A DNA stretch of 64,000 bases from NCBI RefSeq assembly GCF_023337795.1, contig NZ_JALIRS010000012.1, positions 1 to 64,000 on the forward strand, in the 5' to 3' direction. This document shows, one piece after another, positions 25,855-34,386 of the stretch; within the stretch, counting starts at the first letter, position 1, and each line of letters starts with the position of its first letter. Under the pieces are notes generated by a model. The model was not told the DNA's origin and searched no databases. It saw nothing but the letters and a program-made list of their open reading frames with translations. The position numbers were made by a program, and so were the translations under genes. The stretch comes from Lysinibacillus sp. BPa_S21 (GTDB lineage: Bacteria; Bacillota; Bacilli; Bacillales_A; Planococcaceae).

Positions 25855-26035
25855 GCAGGTGTTTTCGTAGCGAAAGCGAAGCGTCAGCTTCAGAAGTTAA
25901 AACCTCCAGCGGATATCACGGAATAGAAAAGGAGTTCACAGAGGATGTTAGCCTAAAATCATCGCATCCATGCGATAACGGCTAACTGCCCTGCGTCATG
26001 CAGGCCTAAGCACAAAGCCGATTTCAAACGCAATT
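25855..26035 (+). repeat. composite repeat copy with covarying hairpin pair
   Basis: Contains the TAGCGAAAGCGAAGCGTCAGC module (25869-25889) and a double hairpin: GTTAGCC ... GGCTAAC enclosing ATCGCA-TCC-ATGCGAT (25947-25986), then CCTGC-GTCAT-GCAGG (25990-26004). It is the same fold as in the large repeats but in the opposite orientation, and its stems differ by compensating changes. It ends in AATTATGCCGAGGC about 40 bases before the hybrid kinase start. Confidence 0.6.
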
Positions 26036-26080
26036 ATGCCGAGGCAGAATTGCTTACAAGAAGAAAATTTGGAGGTTCTT

Positions 26081-29000
26081 ATGTCACTGTTGAAAAAAGC
26101 GACTATACGACATTCACTTTTCATTATTTTAATTTTTTTAGTTCTTACTACACTTCGTTTACTATGGCTAGTATACTTTCTCCCTTCCGATGATCAACCA
26201 ACTATCCAGGAAGGTGTATTTGATATACGGGATCAGCAGCTACCCGATGAAAAAGGTCTTAGCTTAGACGGTGAATGGCTCTACTATCCCGGATTATTAA
26301 TAGATCCGTTAAACACTGATCATAACAAGTCTCTCCGATCATTTGAACAAGCTACCCGAGTGGTTCCTACACGAGATTCTGAGACAACTGCAGAACGATA
26401 TGGTTCATACCGTTTAAAAATCTTACTCAATGACAATGCTTCCAAAGATCATCGCTATGCCATTGAGATTCCTTCAGTATCAACCGCTTCAGCATTGTAT
26501 ATTAACGGGAAGTTAGTTGAACAGTCTGGAACAGTAGCTACTGATTCACAAAATCATCAAGGCCAAGCCGCTCCTTATACGTTTTACTTTACAAATGAGC
26601 AACCTGAAATTGACTTAATTTTACATGTATCTAATTTTGATACATCAGCAGGCCCTGTCATTGATAAAAGAATTCTATTTGGCTCTGCTGCAGCTATGGC
26701 ACATCAACAAATGATTAATAATTTATCTCTTGCTACAATTTCAATAGCGCTGATATTGTTCGCACTTTTTAGCACTCTTGTGTTTTTGTTTATACATCCA
26801 AAACCAGTTGTTTTACTATTCACAGTAGGGTTTCTATTGCCATTATCAGATGAATTAGTTTCATATGATAGATCTATACTCACTTGGTTACATCTCAATT
26901 ATGTATGGTCATTTAAGTTATCCACTATTATTTATCTCGGAGCTTCTTTTTTCTTTGTTCAATTTATGCGCGTTTTACTAGTCAAATATCGTCATGCTAA
27001 ATGCTTTCAGTGGGTCTTTGCATTCTATGCCCTTTCAGCATTTCTCACTGTCGTCTTACCGATTAATTGGTTAAACACAATAAACTCTCTTTACTATATA
27101 CTTTATGTCATTTCATTTTTATCTGTAGTAGTACTCGCTTTAAGAGAATATCTTGGAAATCAAAAACAGAGTACTGCTTTTATAGCACTGACAGCTCTCG
27201 GAACAATAAATGGCATCATGTGGGGATATTTTAAATCCATCTATAATTTTGATATACCAACGTACCCATTTGATTATTTATTTATCATGCTCGGTTTTGC
27301 GAGTTATTGGTTTAAACGTTTTTTTGAAAATCAGGGGCAAATTAATCAATTGATTGCTAAATTACAAAAAGACGATGCATTAAAGGATGAATTTTTATCC
27401 AGCAGCTCACAAAAGCTATGGGATCCCATGAATAAAATGATTACACTAGGACAGTCCATTTATGATAATCCAAACAATAAGCTCATGGCTGATGATAAAC
27501 AAAACCTAAAGCATCTAATTGATATCGGGAGGAGCATGTCCTTTACTTTAAATGACATACAAGATTTTACTCGTTTAAAGGAAGGTAAGTTACATCTTCA
27601 TAAAAAGAACGTTAGCATTCAAAGTGTAGTTTATGGTGTTTTTGACATGTTACGCTTTATAACAAGTGGCAAACAGATACAAATGAACGCAATGATTCCT
27701 AGGTCATTTCCTCATGTAGTGGCCGATGAAAATCGATTGATTCAAATTCTTTTTAATCTCCTACACAATGCCATTAAATATACGAGTGCAGGATCAATAA
27801 TAATTAGCGCCCGTATAGAAAATAATATGGCTGTTATCCATATCCGTGACACTGGGTTAGGAATGGATAATGCTACCCAAAGTCGACTATTTTCACCTTA
27901 CGAACAAGAAAATGACAACAATAATGGAATCGGTCTCGGGTTATTAATTTCAAAGAAACTCATCGAATTGCATGGTGGCACTTTGCACATACATTCTATA
28001 CCTGACAAAGGATCGGATGTTTATTTCACATTGCCATTAGCCAAGGCAGATATTAAGGAGGAGCAACCCTTTTTCGAGGAAAAGGACATGGAACTTCCTG
28101 TTGAAGAAAATAAGGTACCAGCGATAATGGAAAAGCGATTTAATATTTTGATGGTCGATGATGACCCTGTAAACTTAACAATTATGCGCAGTTTATTTGC
28201 AACAACAGAATATGCTGTTACTACTGTTACTAGCAGTGAGAAGGCATTAGAATTGCTACAGCAAGATGAGTGGGATTTAGTCATTATTGATGCGATGCTA
28301 CCTTATATATCTGGCTATGCATTAACTGAAATTCTTCGAGAACATTACTCGTTGCTTGAATTACCTGTCTTAATATTAACGGCTCGAAATTATCCTGAGG
28401 ATGTTTATATCGGTTTCGCCCATGGTGCAAATGACTATGTGACAAAGCCCATTAATTCTTTAGAGTTAAAGGTAAGGAGTAGAGCCCTAATCGATTTGAA
28501 ATATAGCATCAATCAACGACTACATTTGGAAACAGCTTGGCTTCAGGCCCAAATACAGCCTCATTTTTTATTTAATACATTAAATTCAATTGCATCCCTT
28601 AGTACGATCGATACAGATCGAATGATTGACTTAATGCATCATTTTGGTGAGTATCTCCATGCAAGCTTCGATGTGCGGAATTTACAGCGAGTTGTGCCAC
28701 TTAAGGATGAGTTAGAGCTAGTACGATCATATCTCTACATTAACCAGCAGCGTTTTGGGGACTTATTAAACATTGAATGGGATATTGATGACCATATTAA
28801 TATTGAAATCCCCCCTATCTCCTTACAAACATTAGTCGAAAATGCAATTCGTCATGGTGTATTGAAACAGGAAGAAGGCGGTACAGTTTGTATCCGTATT
28901 AAAGATTTTCTGGATTATGTAGCTGTAAGTGTTATAGATGATGGCGTCGGAATTGATCCAAGTATAATAGATGAGCTACAATCCGGCAGCCATTCGTCAA

Positions 29001-29122
29001 AATCTGGTGTTGGTTTACGTAATACAGATTTACGTCTTAAAAGGATTTACGGACAAAGGTTACAAATTAAAAGCACGATAAATGAAGGTACAAATATCAC
29101 TTTCCATATCCCTAAAAAATAA
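26081..29122 (+). CDS. hybrid sensor histidine kinase (7TMR-DISM type, two kinase modules)
   Basis: 1013 residues. Order: N-terminal helix, an external ~180-residue DISM-type beta domain (LSLDGEWLYYPG ... SALYINGKLVEQSG), seven membrane helices (~220-420), a HisKA-like segment in which the usual S-H-E-L-R-T-P is SQKLWDP (near residue 440, no phospho-acceptor His), a HATPase with NLLHNAIKYT and GIGLGLLIS, a receiver (MVDDDP, IIDAMLPY, TKPIN; ~685-805), then a LytS-type His kinase domain (QIQPHFLFNTLNS, ~825) and second HATPase (LQTLVENAIRHG, DDGVGI). The start at 26081 follows GGAGG; it is open to 26036. Probably partners the BTAD regulator. Confidence 0.9.
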   Translation: MSLLKKATIRHSLFIILIFLVLTTLRLLWLVYFLPSDDQPTIQEGVFDIRDQQLPDEKGLSLDGEWLYYPGLLIDPLNTDHNKSLRSFEQATRVVPTRDSETTAERYGSYRLKILLNDNASKDHRYAIEIPSVSTASALYINGKLVEQSGTVATDSQNHQGQAAPYTFYFTNEQPEIDLILHVSNFDTSAGPVIDKRILFGSAAAMAHQQMINNLSLATISIALILFALFSTLVFLFIHPKPVVLLFTVGFLLPLSDELVSYDRSILTWLHLNYVWSFKLSTIIYLGASFFFVQFMRVLLVKYRHAKCFQWVFAFYALSAFLTVVLPINWLNTINSLYYILYVISFLSVVVLALREYLGNQKQSTAFIALTALGTINGIMWGYFKSIYNFDIPTYPFDYLFIMLGFASYWFKRFFENQGQINQLIAKLQKDDALKDEFLSSSSQKLWDPMNKMITLGQSIYDNPNNKLMADDKQNLKHLIDIGRSMSFTLNDIQDFTRLKEGKLHLHKKNVSIQSVVYGVFDMLRFITSGKQIQMNAMIPRSFPHVVADENRLIQILFNLLHNAIKYTSAGSIIISARIENNMAVIHIRDTGLGMDNATQSRLFSPYEQENDNNNGIGLGLLISKKLIELHGGTLHIHSIPDKGSDVYFTLPLAKADIKEEQPFFEEKDMELPVEENKVPAIMEKRFNILMVDDDPVNLTIMRSLFATTEYAVTTVTSSEKALELLQQDEWDLVIIDAMLPYISGYALTEILREHYSLLELPVLILTARNYPEDVYIGFAHGANDYVTKPINSLELKVRSRALIDLKYSINQRLHLETAWLQAQIQPHFLFNTLNSIASLSTIDTDRMIDLMHHFGEYLHASFDVRNLQRVVPLKDELELVRSYLYINQQRFGDLLNIEWDIDDHINIEIPPISLQTLVENAIRHGVLKQEEGGTVCIRIKDFLDYVAVSVIDDGVGIDPSIIDELQSGSHSSKSGVGLRNTDLRLKRIYGQRLQIKSTINEGTNITFHIPKK

Positions 29123-29129
29123 ATCTAAG

Positions 29130-29176
29130 AGGTCATCACCTTCCCAATTGGGTTGGTGGTGGCTGTTTTTTATAAT
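29130..29176 (+). terminator. intrinsic terminator of the hybrid kinase gene
   Basis: Stem GGTCATCACC / GGTGGTGGC with inner CCCAATTGGG and a TGTTTTTTA tail. Confidence 0.85.
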
Positions 29177-29249
29177 TTCAGGGTACAATCACTATATTAA
29201 AGTAAATACTTTTAGCTCTTCGCCAAAAGGTGATATTTATTAAAGCACA

Positions 29250-29330
29250 TGCTAGTAGCAACTCCTTGAGGATTAGCGCGTCTCCGCAAGTGAAGTGGCC
29301 GAATGGAAATCACACATTATGCTTACGAGC
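29250..29330. repeat. decayed palindromic repeat copy
   Basis: GCAACTCCTTGAGGATTAGCGCGTCTCCGC and GGCCGAATGGAAATCAC follow the block order of the element at 10066-10190. It lies upstream of the two-component operon beginning at 29385. Confidence 0.5.
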
Positions 29331-29384
29331 CGTATTTATGGATATTTAAAAATCAGGATACATTAATAAAGAAAGGTCGATACT

Positions 29385-30074
29385 ATGCACAAAATATACA
29401 TAATAGAGGATGATCCCAATATTTCAAAGATTATTGTAGAGCATTTATCAAAATACCAATTCGAATGCTATACCGTCCAGCAATTTAATCATATAGTAGA
29501 AGAATTTCAAGCTATTCAACCACATCTCGTTGTTATGGACATTAACCTACCAACCTATGATGGGTACTTTTGGTCGCGCAAAATCCGTCAGCTATCCAAA
29601 TGCCCGATTATCATTGTATCTGCGCGAGTGAACGACATCGATCAAGTGTATGGTATTGAAAATGGCGCGGATGATTTTATCACGAAGCCCTTCTCGTTAG
29701 ATGTGCTGATGGCCAAGGTGAATGGTCTTATTCGTCGTACATACGGGGAGTACGCTTCTTCCGAATCTAATTCAATTTCCATTGCTAATACAACTTTAAA
29801 TGCGAATACCGTTCGTATTTATACGGAGCAACACGAGAGTTTGTTAACGTTAAAAGAGATGCAGCTTAGCAAATTACTATTTGAAGCTTATCCTAATGTT
29901 GTCCCTCGTCAAAAATTGTTAAGTGCTATTTGGGATGATGAAGCCTTTGTTGAAGAAAACACTTTATCTGTTAATATTGGCCGATTACGCAAAAAATTCG
30001 AGGCTATCCAATCTAGACTAGAAATTAAAACCATTCGTGGACTTGGTTATCAATTATCGGAGGCTGAAGAATGA
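29385..30074 (+). CDS. response regulator, OmpR family (BceR-like)
   Basis: 229 residues: receiver with EDDPN, phospho-acceptor VVMDINLPTYDG, IIIVSARV and DDFITKPFS, then an OmpR-type winged helix ending in VNIGRLRKKFEAIQSRLEIKTIRGLGYQL. Its stop overlaps the start of the kinase gene by ATGA. With the kinase and the ABC genes that follow, it forms the four-gene BceRSAB layout by which Bacillales sense and remove cell-wall-active peptide antibiotics. The palindrome at 31062-31081 is its likely target. Confidence 0.92.
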   Translation: MHKIYIIEDDPNISKIIVEHLSKYQFECYTVQQFNHIVEEFQAIQPHLVVMDINLPTYDGYFWSRKIRQLSKCPIIIVSARVNDIDQVYGIENGADDFITKPFSLDVLMAKVNGLIRRTYGEYASSESNSISIANTTLNANTVRIYTEQHESLLTLKEMQLSKLLFEAYPNVVPRQKLLSAIWDDEAFVEENTLSVNIGRLRKKFEAIQSRLEIKTIRGLGYQLSEAEE

Positions 30075-31048
30075 AGCTTTTCTTTCGAGATCATCTAAGT
30101 GTCATCATTCTTTATTGTGCATCCTTTCTTTTATTACCTTGGATTATTCATTCATTAGATGATCTTTCTTCACATTATCTTTATTTTATCTTTCTCGTTA
30201 GCTTTATATTTACTATTTGGCTAATTGGACGTTATTATCGCAGAAAAAAGCTCTATGCTCATTTACAGAACAACACATTAACAAGTAATGATCTCCATCT
30301 GCATGAACCACAGTCCGGGATTGAGCAAGCCTATAGCCAAAAATTACGGCAAATGCAATATTTATACTTAACACAGCAGCAATATTTAGAAGAGCAAGAA
30401 AAGGAAAAGCAACTTGTGATTTCACATTTTGCTCATCAAATGAAAACGCCATTGTCAGTTATTCAGCTGATTATCCAATCTAATACAACTAGCCAATCAG
30501 AGCACTTGCAAACAATTGATCATGAATGCGAAAAGCTGACGTTTACCCTCAATCAGCTACTAACTTATGAACGCACGTCCAACCTAGTAGCTGATTTAAA
30601 AATAGAAGCACTCTCCTTAAAAAAACTTATGAAGGAAGTTGTTAATGATTTAAAGGATTATTTCATTGCCAAAGAAGTTTTTCCAAAAGTGACGATAGTT
30701 GAAAATATAATTTATTCAGATCGAAAATGGTTAAAGATTGTGCTTTATCAAATTATCAATAACGCTATAAAATACGGTGAGTCTCAAAGTTCTATTCAAA
30801 TCATTTATGATGGGGCTACTTTAAAAATTATAAACAACGGAGAAACGATTCCTGAGAGTGAAATTTCACGCGTCTTTGATTTATTTTATACAGGCGTGAA
30901 AGGTAGAACGAGTGGCGAAGCAACTGGTATAGGTTTGTATTTAGTGAAAAAGATTTTAACTGTATTAGAGCACCCTTTTACTTTACAGTCTAATGAGCGC
31001 GTCACTACCTTTTCCATAGACTTTTCAAAGAGCGTGAGAAAATCATGA
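30071..31048 (+). CDS. intramembrane-sensing histidine kinase (BceS-like)
   Basis: 325 residues with two membrane helices close together near the N-terminus (about 8-28 and 33-52) and almost no external loop, as in intramembrane-sensing kinases that depend on their ABC transporter for signal. The phospho-acceptor segment FAHQMKTPLSVIQL and the ATPase motifs NNAIKYGE, FDLFYTGVKGRTSGEATGIGLYLVK are intact. It starts at the ATGA overlap with the response-regulator gene. Confidence 0.92.
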   Translation: MKLFFRDHLSVIILYCASFLLLPWIIHSLDDLSSHYLYFIFLVSFIFTIWLIGRYYRRKKLYAHLQNNTLTSNDLHLHEPQSGIEQAYSQKLRQMQYLYLTQQQYLEEQEKEKQLVISHFAHQMKTPLSVIQLIIQSNTTSQSEHLQTIDHECEKLTFTLNQLLTYERTSNLVADLKIEALSLKKLMKEVVNDLKDYFIAKEVFPKVTIVENIIYSDRKWLKIVLYQIINNAIKYGESQSSIQIIYDGATLKIINNGETIPESEISRVFDLFYTGVKGRTSGEATGIGLYLVKKILTVLEHPFTLQSNERVTTFSIDFSKSVRKS

Positions 31049-31061
31049 TTATATGCTCGTA

Positions 31062-31081
31062 ATATGACAAACTTGTCATAT
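31062..31081. promoter_or_regulatory. palindromic operator, probable BceR-type box
   Basis: The perfect 20-bp palindrome ATATGACAAACTTGTCATAT (8-base arms, 4-base centre) matches the layout of BceR-type sites (T-x-ACA-N4-TGT-A). It abuts the -35 of the transporter promoter, the expected position for activation. A further TGTCATA half-site lies at 31085-31091. Confidence 0.8.
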
Positions 31082-31109
31082 TGATGTCATACAGCCAAAT
31101 AGGTAAAAT
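31081..31109 (+). promoter_or_regulatory. promoter of the Bce-like transporter genes
   Basis: TTGATG (31081-31086) and TAAAAT (31104-31109), 17-base spacer, directly downstream of the palindrome. Confidence 0.6.
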
Positions 31110-31164
31110 GACGCTCCTTCTTTATACTTAAGCTATTCAATAAAAGTAAGGGAGTTGTTCAAAG

Positions 31165-31926
31165 ATGGAAAATTCAATCCTACAAGTGACCAATCTGCAA
31201 AAAGAATATATCGGCGAGATCACCTATAAGGCATTGAATGGCATAGATTTTCAGCTTGGCGAGAATGAATTCGTAGCCGTCATGGGACCTTCTGGAAGTG
31301 GGAAAACTACTTTTTTAAATAGCGTATCAACAATTGATCGCCCTACTGCCGGCAAAATTCTTATCAATGGTAGAAATCCTTATGCACTAGATGATGACGA
31401 GCTTGCAAAGTTCCGTCGTTCAGAATTAGGCTTTGTCTTTCAAGATTTTAATCTTGTACACACATTAACGGTGAAAGAAAATATTTTATTGCCGTTAACT
31501 TTAGATAGTTTACCTGCTGATAAAATGCAACAACGACTTAAACATATATCTCAATTTCTTGGAATTGAAGAACTTCTTTCAAAACGAATTTATGAAATTT
31601 CCGGTGGGCAAAAACAACGTGTCGCTATTGCTCGTGCGGTAATTCACGAGCCAAGTTTATTGTTGGCAGATGAGCCTACAGGAAATCTCGATTCTAAGGC
31701 AGTAAATGATGTGATGAACTTATTTAGTTCTATTCATTCAGATCTGAAAACTGCAATTTTAATGGTAACACATGACCCTTATGTAGCAAGCTTCGCCAAT
31801 CGTATTATCTTCATCAAAGATGGTAAATTATATAACGAAATTCATCGTGGTCATAATCGCAAACAATTTTACCAGGAAATCATGGACACACTCGCTTTCT
31901 TAGGTGGTGGACATCATGAGCTTTAA
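31165..31926 (+). CDS. ABC transporter ATP-binding protein (BceA-like)
   Basis: 253 residues with all ABC motifs: Walker A GPSGSGKTT, Q-loop FVFQDFNLV, signature SGGQKQRVAIARAV, Walker B LLLADEPTGNLDS and switch His in VTHDPYVA. It belongs to the MacB/LolD-type class that energises BceB permeases. Start behind AAGGGAG. Its 3' end overlaps the permease start by 11 bases. Confidence 0.93.
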   Translation: MENSILQVTNLQKEYIGEITYKALNGIDFQLGENEFVAVMGPSGSGKTTFLNSVSTIDRPTAGKILINGRNPYALDDDELAKFRRSELGFVFQDFNLVHTLTVKENILLPLTLDSLPADKMQQRLKHISQFLGIEELLSKRIYEISGGQKQRVAIARAVIHEPSLLLADEPTGNLDSKAVNDVMNLFSSIHSDLKTAILMVTHDPYVASFANRIIFIKDGKLYNEIHRGHNRKQFYQEIMDTLAFLGGGHHEL

Positions 31927-33760
31927 TCATATTGTCGTTCAAAACATTTTACGTGATAAATGGACTTATGTTTCGTATTTCCTTAGTAGTATGTTCTCTA
32001 TTATTATTTTCTTTTTATTTACAGTCATCGCCTTTCATCCAAGTCTTAATAGTTTAGATCCAAGCTCAACACTTGGTATTTCATTATTACTAGCAAGCAT
32101 GCTCGTTTATTTGTTTTCATTTCTTTTCATTGCGTACTCAATAATGGCGTTTTTAAAGAAAAAAACAAAAACATTAGGTATTTTTATGATTACAGGTGCT
32201 TCGATGAAACAGATTCGTACGTTAGTCTTTCGTGAAAATATCCTAATCGGTGTAATGGCGATTATTTCAGCAATCATTTTTGGGCTTGTCATTACGCCCC
32301 TTTTCTTACTAGGTGCCAAGGTTGTTTTAAAAGCAGAAACTTTCGGAATGTATATGCCGATGAAAGCAATTGCTTTAACGGTTGGTTTATTCCTTCTATT
32401 ATTCGTTGTGATTTCTAGAATAATGACAAGATTTATTAATAAGGAAGCGTCCATTCAACTATTAAAAAGTGATGCTGTTATTGAAAAATCGATAAAACCA
32501 CATTATCTTTTATTATTCGTTAGTTTTATTATTTCAACTACTTTAGCCTATTTATTAAAAATTGATCATGAGCTTATAAATAGTTTCGGTATCCTTTACT
32601 ACCTAGCATTTTTCGCAAGTATTCTTTTTACGGTTTATCTCATCATCTCACAAGGAATGCGCATCCTGCTAAAAGCTTTTGAGAGATCGTCAGCCTATTT
32701 GAAACAAACAAATATGCTACTGGCTTCCAACCTAAACGCGAAAATGAAATCGCACGCAAATATGCTCTTTTTAATCACGCTCTTATTAAGCGGTGTATTT
32801 TTAAGTACAAGCATTTTATTTAGCTCTTACTACAGTGTTGAAAAGGACAGTGAGGCAAATTATCCATACAGCTTTCAGTATATTGCTCCTCCTAAGGCTG
32901 ACCCAAGTAAGGTAGAAGCTGATATTGAAAATCTTGACAAACAATTATCTACAGTGGACGCACAAAAGTATTTTATTGGCTTTAAATCGAATGAAGAACG
33001 CCGTTTTGGCTATATGTCAATGTCCGATTATAACTTGTTACACAATGAAAAGGTTAGCTTAGGTGCAAACGAGTTTATAGCGGTTGCTGGTGATCGCAAA
33101 ATGTTACCAACTACTAATGTAAGTGATGATAAATACCTGAAGGACTTTAAGCTTGTATCTGTAAATGACAAAAATCTATTAACAACAGGTTTCCAACAAA
33201 CATATTTCATTGTACCTGATGATGTTTATAACAAAATCGAATACCCTGTCTACAAAGCCTACTTATTTGAGCTAGATAATTGGACAGCACATACAGAGCT
33301 GGCGAAAAAAATAATGGATGATTTCCCCAATGTATATGAGAAGCGTTATGTAACTTCAAAAATCGATTTGTATAACACTGAGATGTTTGTAAAAAGTGTA
33401 TTGTTCTTTATCGGTTCTATGTTGAGCTTAATTTTCTTAAGTGCGGCGATGAGTTTACTTTACTTCTATTTACAAACGACACTCCTTCAGGAAAAAGAAA
33501 AGTATTTAGGTATACGGAAACTCGGGCTATCTAAAAAAGAGTTATATACGGTTGTCTCTAAGGAGTTAGCAATCCTTATATTTGTACCATTCGCGATAGC
33601 AATTACGATGCTATTCGCTACATTATTTGCTATGCGAACAATGGTTTCCGCAGCATTTTTACAAGTCTCTATGATGAGCTCTTTATGCTTCTTCGCCTTG
33701 TTCCTCGTTAGTTACTTATTTATTCGCAAAAGCTATTTCAAACGATTGCTAAGTAATTGA
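31916..33760 (+). CDS. ABC transporter permease (BceB-like)
   Basis: 614 residues with ten hydrophobic segments: four at the N-terminal side plus two, a large external domain of about 200 residues between helices seven and eight (from ~residue 305 to ~505), and a final three-helix FtsX-like group. This is the BceB architecture, in which the large loop binds the peptide antibiotic and signals to the kinase. The ATG at 31916 follows GGTGGTGG; a GTG at 31904 is less likely. Which peptide is recognised cannot be told from sequence. Confidence 0.92.
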   Translation: MSFNHIVVQNILRDKWTYVSYFLSSMFSIIIFFLFTVIAFHPSLNSLDPSSTLGISLLLASMLVYLFSFLFIAYSIMAFLKKKTKTLGIFMITGASMKQIRTLVFRENILIGVMAIISAIIFGLVITPLFLLGAKVVLKAETFGMYMPMKAIALTVGLFLLLFVVISRIMTRFINKEASIQLLKSDAVIEKSIKPHYLLLFVSFIISTTLAYLLKIDHELINSFGILYYLAFFASILFTVYLIISQGMRILLKAFERSSAYLKQTNMLLASNLNAKMKSHANMLFLITLLLSGVFLSTSILFSSYYSVEKDSEANYPYSFQYIAPPKADPSKVEADIENLDKQLSTVDAQKYFIGFKSNEERRFGYMSMSDYNLLHNEKVSLGANEFIAVAGDRKMLPTTNVSDDKYLKDFKLVSVNDKNLLTTGFQQTYFIVPDDVYNKIEYPVYKAYLFELDNWTAHTELAKKIMDDFPNVYEKRYVTSKIDLYNTEMFVKSVLFFIGSMLSLIFLSAAMSLLYFYLQTTLLQEKEKYLGIRKLGLSKKELYTVVSKELAILIFVPFAIAITMLFATLFAMRTMVSAAFLQVSMMSSLCFFALFLVSYLFIRKSYFKRLLSN

Positions 33761-33762
33761 TG

Positions 33763-33798
33763 AAAAAAATCGCACTCCTCTCAGGGTGCGATTTTTGC
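33763..33798 (+). terminator. intrinsic terminator of the Bce-like operon
   Basis: Stem AAAAATCGCAC / GTGCGATTTTT directly after the stop codon. Confidence 0.9.
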
Positions 33799-33821
33799 AT
33801 ATTGTTGAAAAACTATTGTGC

Positions 33822-34240
33822 AAAACGAGGGATTGATTTCCGTTCCGACTGAGCGCTTTGTTGTTGCTGTCGCTTCGCTTTCGCACAGATAAAACATTTG
33901 CTGCCGCTTCGCTTTCGCACAGAGCAAAGCTTCCTGGGGGCGTCCGATGAGCCGCTTGGGCCAACAGATGTTTTTTGCGCGAAAGCGAAGCGGCAGCAGC
34001 ACCGATGTTGGTCACGAAGGGGTTATCACAGGATGTGATGCTCCTAGCCTTCGTTCCCCTACTTGCTTGCTCCAGGGTCTCGGGCCAACAGATGTCTTTT
34101 GCGCGAAAGCGTAGTGCTAACGAAGCGTCAGCAGCACGATGTTGGTCACGGAGGCGTTATCACAGGATGTGATGATTTTAGCCTCCGTTCCTCTATTGCT
34201 GATCCCCAAGGAGTCGCTCAGTCTCCACTCCAATCAACCA
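33822..34240 (-). repeat. large composite palindromic repeat, copy A
   Basis: About 420 bp. Outer ends pair (GATTGATTTCCGTTCC ... CTCCAATCAACC). On the minus strand it has the Bacillales repeat blocks (GGCTGAGCGACTCCTTGGGG ... GGAACGGAAATCAA) and, inside, two tandem copies of a double hairpin. Hairpin 2 copies are at 34016-34055 and 34150-34189, each with ATCACA-GGA-TGTGAT. Both hairpin 1 copies (GGCCAAC ... GTTGGTC, 33958-34012 and 34083-34148) have their loop enlarged by a GCGCGAAAGCG...GCGGCAGCAGCAC insertion. Two more CGCTTCGCTTTCGC modules sit at 33869-33920. No credible gene. Confidence 0.8.
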
Positions 34241-34289
34241 CTTCACATAGCGTGTATCTTTTGGTTTATCACTCTAATTTATAGGAAAA

Positions 34290-34375
34290 AAACGAAACTT
34301 CAGCCAATTGATCTTTTTTGTGCTAAAGCGCAGTGCAACGTAGCGGCAGCAACATTCAAAAAACTTAGGGTTCGA
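34290..34375. repeat. isolated CGAAAGCG-type module near a terminator-like stem
   Basis: TTTTTTGTGCTAAAGCGCAGTGC and AACGTAGCGGCAGCAAC (34314-34352) match the insertion module of copies A and C. It lies between AAAAAAACGAAAC and GGTTCGATTTTTT, which look like the two halves of the 34387 gene terminator, suggesting insertion into it. Confidence 0.45.
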
Positions 34376-34386
34376 TTTTTTGTCCT

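Noticed and set aside
33822..34240. Insertion sequence
   Set aside because: Inverted ends are present but there is no transposase frame; it is a non-autonomous repeat.
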